DNA from: Shewanella avicenniae
GTDB lineage: Bacteria; Pseudomonadota; Gammaproteobacteria; Enterobacterales; Shewanellaceae
Direction: 5' to 3'
Length of the DNA stretch: 64,000 bases
Assembly: GCF_017354945.1 (NCBI RefSeq)
Contig: NZ_CP071503.1
Span: 4,137,683-4,201,682 of the forward strand
A program made the position numbers and the translations under genes. The first letter of the stretch is position 1. Every line of letters begins with the position of its first letter. The notes under the pieces were generated by a model. The model did no database searches. It had not been told where the DNA came from and saw nothing but the letters and a program-made list of their open reading frames with translations. Positions 8,402-20,897 of the stretch are shown here, in pieces.

Positions 8402-9352
8402 GTGGGGAAGTTTCGCAGTAAATATGACCATCCGATATCAGAGACGGTCTTAGCTGAATTTTGGCAACAGGTCGGTGAAACATCACTAACACTGGCTGAT
8501 GGCCATACAATGTCCTACTGCTTTATCGAACATCCAAACCACAACAAAGTTGTGGTGATCAGCAATGGTCGCGTCGAGAGCTACCTCAAATATATGGAGG
8601 TCATCTACGATCTGTACCAGCAAGGATTCAGTGTTTACGCCGCCGATCATGTTGGACAAGGGCTTTCAAGCAGACTCGCAACCAATACGCATATGGGCCA
8701 TATTGACAGTTTCGAGCGATATGTCGCGCATCTTGGCCAATTTATCAATGAGATAGTGCTGCCACAGCAACATTCGCAACGCTATCTATTGGGACATTCG
8801 ATGGGATGTGCCATTGCCGCCCTGTATTTGGAACACCAACATCATCATTTTAGTGCTGCGGCATTTTGTGCACCTATGTTTGGCATTAAGTTACCCCTGC
8901 CCAAACCTTGGGTTGAATGGCTGGCAAATAGGTTAAATTGTTATGCGCCCGGCAAAGAGCCAAATTATATTCTGGGCGGACAGGATTACCATGCCAAGCC
9001 ATTTTATGGCAATCCGCTAACGCATAGCCGCCAACGATACGCACGCTTATTAGCCCTGTACCAGCAAGTACCGCAAATACAACTCGGTTCACCGACCAAC
9101 CAATGGCTCGTTGAGGCAATTCCTGCCGCGGAAAGAGCATTGCAGGCGGCGAAGCAGCTCCCCATACCGACATTGATCTTACAAGCGGGCAAAGATTGCG
9201 TGGTAGATAACGATTCGCAGTGGCGAGTGCGTGGCCCACACACTCAACTGCAACAAATTGCTGATGCGCGACATGAAATCCTGATTGAACATGATTACTG
9301 TCGTTCGAAGGGACTAAAGCTCATTTTGGACTGGTTTAATATTGGAAACTAA
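8402..9352 (+). CDS. pldB: Lysophospholipase L2-like alpha/beta hydrolase
   Basis: An alpha/beta hydrolase close to E. coli PldB, which deacylates lysophospholipids at the inner membrane. The catalytic triad is visible: nucleophile in GHSMG, acid in LQAGKDCVVDN and base in DARHEILIEHD. PldB-specific blocks such as VVIxxGRxESYxKYxE and LTHSRQRY are present. I chose the GTG at 8402 because AGGAGG lies four bases upstream; an ATG at 8342 would add 20 residues without a good ribosome site. The 3' end overlaps the convergent GGDEF/EAL gene by 39 bp. Confidence 0.85.
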   Translation: MGKFRSKYDHPISETVLAEFWQQVGETSLTLADGHTMSYCFIEHPNHNKVVVISNGRVESYLKYMEVIYDLYQQGFSVYAADHVGQGLSSRLATNTHMGHIDSFERYVAHLGQFINEIVLPQQHSQRYLLGHSMGCAIAALYLEHQHHHFSAAAFCAPMFGIKLPLPKPWVEWLANRLNCYAPGKEPNYILGGQDYHAKPFYGNPLTHSRQRYARLLALYQQVPQIQLGSPTNQWLVEAIPAAERALQAAKQLPIPTLILQAGKDCVVDNDSQWRVRGPHTQLQQIADARHEILIEHDYCRSKGLKLILDWFNIGN

Positions 9353-11812
9353 CTGACGCACCTCGCCAGCGCGAGGCAACAATCGAGCAAACTCAGCTGC
9401 AGGAAGTGGCTTACTCCACATATAACCTTGGAACCAATCACATTGCTGGCTCTTGAGGTAGGTGTGTTGCTCCTCGGTCTCAACGCCTTCAGCCACCACA
9501 TCTAACTTCATTGCATGCGCCATCTCAATAATGGCTTTCACCAAGGTTTTACCCTTCTCACCTTTGCCAATATTGCGCACGAATGCCGCATCAATTTTTA
9601 GTCGAGAAAGTGGCAAATGCTGCAGATAGCTTAATGAAGAATATCCGGTACCAAAGTCATCAATTGCAATGGTAAATCCTGCTTGTTGCAACTCGGTAAA
9701 GCGCGCCTTAATCAGCGATAGATCAGTTAAAAACAGGTGTTCGGTTAACTCCAGCTCAAAGGCTCTCGGGGTTAACTGTCGGCCTTTAATTTGCACTAAC
9801 AGGCTTTCGACAAACTTAGGATCATTAAACTGACGCGCACTGATATTAATCGAGATTTTGGGCAGCTCTCTTTCAGCGTTTTGTTGTACGAACTCACAAA
9901 CGTCTTTTAACACCCAGCGAGTCAGGTTATCAATCAAACCAAATCGCTCTGCCACAGGAATAAAATCAGCAGGGGAAATAAACCCATATTGTGGATGACG
10001 CCAACGCAACAAGGCTTCAGCGCCGGACAGAATGCCATGCTCATCCACTATCGGTTGATAATAGAGTTCTAATTCGTGTCGCTCGATGGCATCGCGCAGA
10101 TCGTTTTGAATAATAAGTTGCGTGTTTACCTGATGCTCCATTTCAGCCGAATAGATAACGCAGTTATCACGTCCACGCTCTTTGGCATCAAACATGGCCA
10201 TATCAGCACAACGCATCAACTCACCGGCGGTACTGACTTGCCCAGGACGAAGTAAATCAATCCCGATACTCGCTGAAATATGCAATTTATGCCCGTTGAT
10301 CACCAAGCTCTGAGAGATGCTTTGACGAATATCCCCCGCGAGAGCAAAGGCTAACTCACGGGCTTCTTCTTCTGATTGGCCGGCATCTTCGAGCACTAAT
10401 GAAAATTCATCAGCGCCTAATCGCGCCAACAAGCTATCACCAGCAGTTTCGGCTAAACGCTTGCTGATCTGCACCAACAAACTATCACCGGATTTATGCC
10501 CTAGCGCATCATTAACGACTTTAAAGTTATCGAGGTCGATAACAAATACCGCGCTATATTTCATTCGATCATGTTGTGCACATAAACGGCTGAGCGCCTG
10601 ATTCAAATGTGCTCTATTGGCTAAATTTGTCAGCGGATCATGACTGGCTAAAAATGCTAACGCATGCTGATTTTGAATATCATCGGAAACATCGGCGAGG
10701 TAACCCAACATCCGCGTCGGGCGACCATTGATGTCCCATGCCACAATCATCCCACGATTCTTAACCCAGAGGTAATGACCGTCCTTATGTTGCAACCGAT
10801 GCAGCGAATCATACTCATCAGCTTTACCATCTAAATATTCTTGCAAGACCTCGAACGCAATCGCTTTATCTTCTGGGTGCAACAACTGGCGCCAAACCTT
10901 AGCATCAGGGTCAAGCTCTGTTGGCGAATAACCCAAAATTTCCTTCCAGCGGTTGGAGAAAAATACGCGGCCTTTCACAATGTCCCAATCCCACAAACCA
11001 TTACGATTGCCATCTACCGCAAACAGCCAACGCTGTTCATTATCACGAATACGATCAATCAAGCGTTTCCGATGGGAATGTAATGAATCAATTGAAGCTA
11101 ATAATTCGTCGAATATTGAGAGTGGTAACTTAGCCGAGGTGCGCGGAGAAGACGCTTGTGCCACCTTAGTTAACACACGAACAGGCTTAAAAATGTAGTG
11201 ATTTGCCGCCAGTGCAATTAATGCAAGCAGCCCTGAAATGACGAAAAATAAAGTTATAAAGTGCTGATTAAATTCATCCTCTGCAACCAGAGCAGATTGA
11301 TGATAATCGGACTCGACATAGATCAACTTTACAATGTGGTAGACGTCATCGGATTTTGATGACACCGGGTAATAAAACCGGCTCACAAATGCGGCTTCAT
11401 CTACCCGAGAAATCGGCAATTGCGACTGATAAACGGTTTTGGCTAGTTCAACAGAATAGCTTTCAAAGGCTTCGGCAACGGGCATGTCTAACCAGAGCGA
11501 ATGGTTAGCAAACCTTACAGAATCATCGTCATCAACGAACACAACCGAAACAGCCCCCGGAAGCGATGACAAATAGTTCAACTCTTCTTCGATTCGCTTA
11601 TCATCTTGATTAAGGACTGACTTAGTTAAAACGCTAGTCGAACGCGTCAGCTGCTTTTGCCAGAATTGATTAGCTTGTTGAGTAGCGCCCGCAACAGAAT
11701 CTGATTGACCAACGAAATAGACAGCCGCAAACAACCCGAAATATAAAAGAATAAAACCGACTACGAAAAATAGAGGTCTATCCCGCCACGCTAGATTCAA
11801 GACGGCCTCCAC
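9314..11812 (-). CDS. Membrane PAS-GGDEF-EAL protein, probable c-di-GMP phosphodiesterase
   Basis: An 832-residue inner-membrane signalling protein. Order: membrane helix (about 13-35), periplasmic sensor region (36-185), second helix (about 186-208), linker, PAS domain (about 255-375), GGDEF domain (388-555), EAL domain (572-820). The GGDEF signature reads GADEF (466-470), so cyclase activity is doubtful. The EAL domain keeps EALLRW (599-604), NISARQF, ELTEHLF, DDFGTGYSSL, the KIDAAFV lysine and VAEGVE, so c-di-GMP hydrolysis is likely. The degenerate GGDEF may bind GTP as an allosteric site, as in known PAS-GGDEF-EAL enzymes. The signal sensed is not visible. Confidence 0.92.
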   Translation of the reverse strand: MEAVLNLAWRDRPLFFVVGFILLYFGLFAAVYFVGQSDSVAGATQQANQFWQKQLTRSTSVLTKSVLNQDDKRIEEELNYLSSLPGAVSVVFVDDDDSVRFANHSLWLDMPVAEAFESYSVELAKTVYQSQLPISRVDEAAFVSRFYYPVSSKSDDVYHIVKLIYVESDYHQSALVAEDEFNQHFITLFFVISGLLALIALAANHYIFKPVRVLTKVAQASSPRTSAKLPLSIFDELLASIDSLHSHRKRLIDRIRDNEQRWLFAVDGNRNGLWDWDIVKGRVFFSNRWKEILGYSPTELDPDAKVWRQLLHPEDKAIAFEVLQEYLDGKADEYDSLHRLQHKDGHYLWVKNRGMIVAWDINGRPTRMLGYLADVSDDIQNQHALAFLASHDPLTNLANRAHLNQALSRLCAQHDRMKYSAVFVIDLDNFKVVNDALGHKSGDSLLVQISKRLAETAGDSLLARLGADEFSLVLEDAGQSEEEARELAFALAGDIRQSISQSLVINGHKLHISASIGIDLLRPGQVSTAGELMRCADMAMFDAKERGRDNCVIYSAEMEHQVNTQLIIQNDLRDAIERHELELYYQPIVDEHGILSGAEALLRWRHPQYGFISPADFIPVAERFGLIDNLTRWVLKDVCEFVQQNAERELPKISINISARQFNDPKFVESLLVQIKGRQLTPRAFELELTEHLFLTDLSLIKARFTELQQAGFTIAIDDFGTGYSSLSYLQHLPLSRLKIDAAFVRNIGKGEKGKTLVKAIIEMAHAMKLDVVAEGVETEEQHTYLKSQQCDWFQGYMWSKPLPAAEFARLLPRAGEVRQLVSNIKPVQNEL

Positions 11813-12147
11813 AAGGCAAAGGAAAAGTCTCTAGATGAATTCACACTATAAGCGAGAACAGAGCCTAGCTCAAAGTGCGATAACCTGAATATGACGAATA
11901 GTAAATAATGTAAATTATCACAGAGTTACCGACTCTATATTGATGAACATAGCATAATCAGTTGAAAAAACAGCGATCAGTAATGTAAACGATCTAAAAC
12001 AGATTTTCCCTTTGATTACAGTTGCTAATCATCATATTAGGCGGGGAGCTGAGTCAGCCAAACATAATTGGCTGACTAGGTAATCTCGGATAAATTAACT
12101 AGCCCCCTTAGACGTAGTTGGTGACTTTGGAATACGGATAAACGGAA
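11813..12147. other. Gene-free stretch with an inverted repeat
   Basis: AT-rich, no plausible ORF. It should hold the promoter of the GGDEF/EAL gene. The inverted repeat AGTCAGCCAA-N6-TTGGCTGACT lies at 12052-12077 and has no T-run, so it is not a typical terminator. Confidence 0.6.
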
Positions 12148-12178
12148 AGCAAAAAGGCCACCCGTTTGGGTGGCCTTC
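12148..12178 (-). terminator. rrn operon terminator
   Basis: On the minus strand GGCCACCC-AAAC-GGGTGGCC is followed by five T, just after the 5S gene. Confidence 0.92.
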
Positions 12179-12188
12179 TCTAATTAGG

Positions 12189-12306
12189 CGTCTGGCGATG
12201 ACCTACTCTCACATGGGGAAACCCCACACTACCATCGGCGCGATTGTGTTTCACTTCTGAGTTCGGGATGGGATCAGGTGGGACCACAATGCTATTGTCA
12301 CCAGAC
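12189..12306 (-). rRNA. rrf: 5S ribosomal RNA
   Basis: Read on the minus strand the sequence begins GTCTGGTGACAATAGCATTG, contains CCCGAACTCAGAAGTG and ends with GTCATCGCCAGACG, pairing with the 5' end. Length about 118 bases. It is the last gene of the rrn operon and is followed by a strong terminator. End positions are good to a few bases. Confidence 0.96.
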
Positions 12307-12440
12307 AAATTCTTTTCTGCTCTCGCCTTCTAGGCAAAAACAAGTAATTCGGAAAGCTGCTTTCTTTTAGTAGTTCGTTCTCATACTTCAAATCAAGTAT
12401 TTCTTTATTCATCAAGGTTCACCAAAACCCATCGGGGTTG

Positions 12441-15331
<2,891 letters not shown>

Positions 15332-15598
15332 ATACAACCCGGATGAGTTTCCTCGACCGAATCGTATGCACGACCCATATGGTTTGTTTTCGCCTTGATT
15401 GTGTCCTTTCGAACACATGAATATCCAAAACACTTGATTGAAGTATTTTGAGAACTCAATTTCGATTAAATATCACTATTTAATCTCTACTATCAGCTTT
15501 CCAAATTGTTAAAGAGCACATTAGTTAACAAGAACTAATGACTTGCTTCATCAGCAAGCAATCTGTGTGAACACTCATCAAATCGTATATCGCTTAGG
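15332..15598 (-). other. 16S-23S spacer with boxA, no tRNA gene
   Basis: A 267-bp spacer. A boxA antitermination element (TGCTCTTTAACA on the minus strand) lies at 15507-15518. I looked for T-loop (GGTTCGAATCC-like) and anticodon-arm patterns and found none, so this rrn copy appears to lack spacer tRNAs. No tRNA is seen after 5S either. Confidence 0.8.
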
Positions 15599-17141
<1,543 letters not shown>

Positions 17142-17446
17142 AAAGTTTTGACTCTAATGAATTCTGTTCGTATGAACACTCTTCATAAAGTCGATAAATC
17201 GTTGTCGATATATCAACCTGAGAGTGCCCACACAGATTGCTTGATAACTTGTTAAAGAGCACCCTGAAGAACTCGCTTCAGGTCAGGGCTGCGTATTCTA
17301 CACCTCCCCGTTCAGGCGTCAAGCTTGATTTCAAACTTATTTTCGCCTTGCGATGAGTCATCCTCATCACCACCTCAACCGCCTTTGCTTTCGCGCTGTG
17401 CCGTCTCAGTGGGTGCGCATTATAGGGCGACAAAAACCCCTTGCAA
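17142..17446 (-). promoter_or_regulatory. rrn promoter P1 and leader with boxA
   Basis: On the minus strand a -35 TTGCAA (17441-17446) and a consensus -10 TATAAT (17419-17424), 16 bp apart, are followed by a GC-rich discriminator (GCGCACCC), typical of stringently controlled rrn P1. A boxA (TGCTCTTTAACA, 17251-17262) lies in the leader for antitermination. Confidence 0.85.
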
Positions 17447-17671
17447 GTGCTATTTGCAATAAAATTTTCGACTGCTCAAGATTCCATCCAACTGGAAAAA
17501 TATGCGGCGTTTTATGTATAAGAAACCAGCGCAGAGGGCAAAAATCACCCGTTGATAAAGTGTAGACGATATTTTTATTGTTGCTGCTAATTTTAAATTC
17601 GCTGTGCTGTGTTTTTTTTCCTTGTTAGGATTGTGGCTAACTTTCGCTTTTTTGAACGATTAGGACAAATC

Positions 17672-18022
17672 ATGAAAGGTTGGATATTGATAGCCATCGC
17701 TGCTGGGGTCATTTACTACCTCGCAACGCGCACCGACAAGCTGGACGAGCCCATCGCTCAAACAGAGGCCATGCTCAATAAGATTGAGCGTAAGTTAGAT
17801 GCGATGACGGGCACCCAGATTATTCGTATAGATAAGAAGAAGGCACAACTTAAAGCATCTATAGGTGAGCGCTTGTCCGGTACTGAATTAACTGAACTTG
17901 ATTCGATTCTGAGTTCTGCAGATAGCTTTAGCGAATTTAAAGATGAGTACTGCCAAGCCAATGTGTCATCACACCCAGTTTTCAGCAGAGATAATTTGCA
18001 GTTCATTTGCGATAATCTCTGA
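17672..18022 (+). CDS. Small membrane-anchored protein of unknown function
   Basis: I do not recognise the family. The 116-residue product begins MKGWILIAIAAGVIYYLATR, a single N-terminal membrane helix, followed by a charged helical region (IAQTEAMLNKIERKLDAM) and a soluble tail with two cysteines (YCQAN, FICDN). I chose the ATG at 17672 because TAGGA stands just upstream and the frame then opens with the helix; a longer open frame starts at 17609 without support. It lies 30 bp before menB and may be cotranscribed with it. Confidence 0.65.
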   Translation: MKGWILIAIAAGVIYYLATRTDKLDEPIAQTEAMLNKIERKLDAMTGTQIIRIDKKKAQLKASIGERLSGTELTELDSILSSADSFSEFKDEYCQANVSSHPVFSRDNLQFICDNL

Positions 18023-18052
18023 CATTATGTTCCTAGGTAACAGGATTTAGTT

Positions 18053-18955
18053 ATGTCTCGTTTTGTATCCGATATTTTTGATGCCGACCTTTGGGATGAA
18101 GTCCCTGGGTTTGAGTTCGAAGATATTACTTATCACCGCGCTAAGGCCCACGGCACAGTGCGCATTGCCATTGACCGTCCCGATTGTTTAAACGCTTTTC
18201 GTCCTAAAACGGTTGATGAGCTTTATATCGCACTCGACCATGCGCGCCAGTGGTCAGATGTAGGCAGTGTACTCTTAACCGGTAACGGGCCATCGAAGAA
18301 AGGCCAATGGTCATTCTCTTCGGGTGGTGATCAGCGCATTCGCGGTAAAGATGGTTATAAGTATGAAGGTGCTGAAGCGGGTAAAGCAGATATCGCCCGA
18401 ATGGGACGGTTACATATTCTAGAAGTGCAGCGCTTGATCCGCTTTATGCCGAAAGTAGTGATCGCTGTTGTGCCGGGGTGGGCCGTTGGCGGTGGCCACA
18501 GTTTACATGTGGTGTGCGATTTAACCTTGGCATCAAAAGAGCACGCTATTTTCAAACAAACAGATCCAGATGTCGCCAGCTTTGACTCTGGTTACGGTAG
18601 TGCGTATTTGGCGAAAATGATTGGCCAAAAGCGCGCACGGGAAATCTTCTTCTGTGGTTTTAACTATAGTGCTGATGAAGCGTTTGATATGGGCATGGTT
18701 AACCGTTCCATCCCACACGCTGAGTTAGAAGTAGAAGCGCTGCGCTGGGCCAAAGAGATCAACTTTAAGAGTCCAACGGCAATGCGCATGTTGAAGTATG
18801 GTTTCAACTTGCCAGATGATGGTTTAGTGGGTCAGCAGTTATTTGCCGGTGAAGCCACCCGTTTAGCCTACGGAACAGCAGAAGCAGAAGAGGGGCGCGA
18901 TGCCTTTCTTGAAAAGCGTGACCAAGACTTTTCAAAATTCCCTTGGCACTATTAA
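18053..18955 (+). CDS. menB: 1,4-dihydroxy-2-naphthoyl-CoA synthase
   Basis: A crotonase-fold enzyme closing the second ring in menaquinone synthesis (o-succinylbenzoyl-CoA to DHNA-CoA). The 300-residue product matches MenB: NAFRPKTVDE, FSSGGDQRIRG (oxyanion and substrate loop), GWAVGGGHSLH, FKQTDPDVASFDSGYGSAYLA with the Asp used in catalysis, and a C-terminus DFSKFPWHY like E. coli DFSKFPRNP. A generic enoyl-CoA hydratase is less likely given the SGGDQ and FSKFP signatures. Other men genes are not in the window. Confidence 0.93.
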   Translation: MSRFVSDIFDADLWDEVPGFEFEDITYHRAKAHGTVRIAIDRPDCLNAFRPKTVDELYIALDHARQWSDVGSVLLTGNGPSKKGQWSFSSGGDQRIRGKDGYKYEGAEAGKADIARMGRLHILEVQRLIRFMPKVVIAVVPGWAVGGGHSLHVVCDLTLASKEHAIFKQTDPDVASFDSGYGSAYLAKMIGQKRAREIFFCGFNYSADEAFDMGMVNRSIPHAELEVEALRWAKEINFKSPTAMRMLKYGFNLPDDGLVGQQLFAGEATRLAYGTAEAEEGRDAFLEKRDQDFSKFPWHY

Positions 18956-19013
18956 GCGTAATTAATAGTAATCGTTCGTGGTGTTCTAAGCACTGTGTAC
19001 AAAAAGGAAAACA

Positions 19014-19040
19014 AAAAGCCCGCAGTTGCGGGCTTTTTTA
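19014..19040. terminator. Terminator between menB and cyoE, possibly bidirectional
   Basis: AAAAAGCCCGCA-GT-TGCGGGCTTTTTT with A-run and T-run on both sides, located between two convergent genes. Confidence 0.88.
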
Positions 19041-19061
19041 TGTACTGTATATATGTAGCGA

Positions 19062-19946
19062 TTAAAGCTGTACAAATAGCTGCGAAGTGACTTCTTTAAA
19101 GTCGAGAGCCATTGTGACGCTCAAAGCGGTGATGGTGATGATTGAGAAACCAAACACTTGGCGCGCCCAACCATTGATATCGACATCCTTACGATAGCCA
19201 CGTAATGCCATGGCTAACCACCACAAACTGGTAGAACAAGCCACAGCCATAAAAGCGACGCCTGTGTACCCTGTTAACGGTAACAACACAGATACCACGG
19301 CAAACAAGGCGACATAGGCCACGATGTGTAATTTCGCTTTTTCAACGCCATGTACAACGGGCAACACAGGGATTTTCGCAGCTTTATAATCTTCATAACG
19401 GAAGATGGCAATCGCGTAAGAGTGAGGCATCTGCCATAGGCAAAACATTAACAGAAGAATTGCCGCACCTGCATCAAACTTACCCGATACCGCACAGTAG
19501 CCTACAACCGGCGGTACAGCTCCCGATAAGCTACCTACGATGGTGCCGTAAACCGATAAGCGCTTCATGTAGAGGCTATAAACCCCGACATAAACCACGA
19601 AACCAATCACAGCAAACAAGGTCGCCATCGCATTGGTGTAGACAGCTAAGATGCCGAAACCTGCGAATCCCAACGCAACACCAAACCAAAATGCGTGAGT
19701 AATAGATAACTCACCCGTCACCGTTACACGCTTTTGTGTACGGCGCATTTTGGCGTCAATATCGGTATCGATGCAGTTATTGATTGCACATCCTGATGCT
19801 ACCACCAGTGATAACCCCAGAATTGCAGCAAACATCAAACCCCAATCCACGTTGCCTTGGGAAGCTAAGAAAAAGCCTCCAGCAACAGAGATCAGATTAC
19901 CCATAATAATGCCGGGCTTGGTGACGTTGAGATAAGGCTTCAGCAT
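19062..19946 (-). CDS. cyoE: Protoheme IX farnesyltransferase
   Basis: Converts haem b to haem O, the cofactor of bo3-type oxidase, by adding a farnesyl group. The 294-residue product is polytopic with about eight or nine hydrophobic segments and the polyprenyl-diphosphate site NCIDTDIDAKMRRTQKR. It is the last gene of the cyoABCDE operon, 10 bp after cyoD, which fits its role in making the haem of that oxidase. Confidence 0.95.
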   Translation of the reverse strand: MLKPYLNVTKPGIIMGNLISVAGGFFLASQGNVDWGLMFAAILGLSLVVASGCAINNCIDTDIDAKMRRTQKRVTVTGELSITHAFWFGVALGFAGFGILAVYTNAMATLFAVIGFVVYVGVYSLYMKRLSVYGTIVGSLSGAVPPVVGYCAVSGKFDAGAAILLLMFCLWQMPHSYAIAIFRYEDYKAAKIPVLPVVHGVEKAKLHIVAYVALFAVVSVLLPLTGYTGVAFMAVACSTSLWWLAMALRGYRKDVDINGWARQVFGFSIITITALSVTMALDFKEVTSQLFVQL

Positions 19947-19956
19947 ATTAATCAGC

Positions 19957-20289
19957 TCACATATACATCATCAGAGCGTTAGCACTGTAAATGATCCAGA
20001 TGGACAGACCGACCACCAGACCAATAATCAATGCCGAGAACAGGAACGCTACGGTATTTTCTTTGCCAGTTGGGGTGAAATCCAAGTGCAAGAAATACTT
20101 CAAATGCACAATGATCTGCACCACGGCAAACACAACTACAGTCACGATTGTTGCTGGTTTTGAAAATGCACCCGTCATCACTAACGCAAATGGGATCACG
20201 GTAAGAATTACTGATAGCACAAAGCCGATCAGGTAAGACTTAACGCTGCCATGACCTTCGTCATGGGATGCATGAGATAAATCGCTCAT
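19957..20289 (-). CDS. cyoD: Cytochrome o ubiquinol oxidase subunit IV
   Basis: A small 110-residue inner-membrane subunit thought to assist CuB binding and assembly. Three hydrophobic segments are visible, with the family pattern GSVKSYLIGFVLSVILTVIPF near the N-terminus and HLKYFLHLDF in the middle. It abuts cyoC: stop and start regions touch at 20289, implying translational coupling. Confidence 0.94.
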   Translation of the reverse strand: MSDLSHASHDEGHGSVKSYLIGFVLSVILTVIPFALVMTGAFSKPATIVTVVVFAVVQIIVHLKYFLHLDFTPTGKENTVAFLFSALIIGLVVGLSIWIIYSANALMMYM

Positions 20290-20897
20290 TACACTACCCC
20301 CAACAAGTAAACAACGGTAAATACACAGATCCAGATAACATCCAAGAAGTGCCAGAACATGCTTAAGCAGCCCAAACGGGTCACGGTACGGCTACCTAAA
20401 CCACGTTTAACCACTTCAACCATCATAATGGCCATCCAGATAAGACCTGCGGTTACGTGCAAACCGTGCATACCTACCAGAGCAAAGAATGAAGATAGGA
20501 ACGCACTACGGTCTGGACCATTACCATTCACAATCAGGTGATGGAACTCATTAATTTCCATCCCGATGAAGATTGCACCCAGCACAAAGGTAATAGCCAA
20601 CCAACCCAAGGTTGCTGAGCGATTCTGCTTGTGTGCAGCAATCATGGCAAAGCCGTAAGTGATACTACTGAGCAACAGGGCTGCGGTTTCTACAGCCACA
20701 TAGTCCAGCTCAAAAATATCGTGACCTGAAACGCCACCTGCAGTGTTCATGTACAGTACTGCATATGTTGCAAATACTGACGCGAACAACAGGCAGTCGG
20801 TCATCAAGTAGAGCCAAAAACCAAATAATGTGTTTTTGCCTGTATCGTGATGATCATGATGCTCATGAGCATCAATTGCTTGACTTACGCTGCTCAT
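20289..20897 (-). CDS. cyoC: Cytochrome o ubiquinol oxidase subunit III
   Basis: A 202-residue subunit III of the haem-copper quinol oxidase with five hydrophobic segments. Typical blocks are FGFWLYLMTDCLLFASVFATY and MHGLHVTAGLIW, ending with FWHFLDVIWICVFTVVYLLGVV. A histidine-rich N-terminus (HEHHDHHDTG) precedes the first helix. The start overlaps the cyoB stop by 4 bp, so the genes are translationally coupled. Confidence 0.95.
   Translation of the reverse strand: MSSVSQAIDAHEHHDHHDTGKNTLFGFWLYLMTDCLLFASVFATYAVLYMNTAGGVSGHDIFELDYVAVETAALLLSSITYGFAMIAAHKQNRSATLGWLAITFVLGAIFIGMEINEFHHLIVNGNGPDRSAFLSSFFALVGMHGLHVTAGLIWMAIMMVEVVKRGLGSRTVTRLGCLSMFWHFLDVIWICVFTVVYLLGVV

Noticed and set aside
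15332..15598. Possible spacer tRNA genes
   Set aside because: No T-loop or anticodon-arm pattern on the minus strand; the spacer is too short for the usual Ile/Ala pair.
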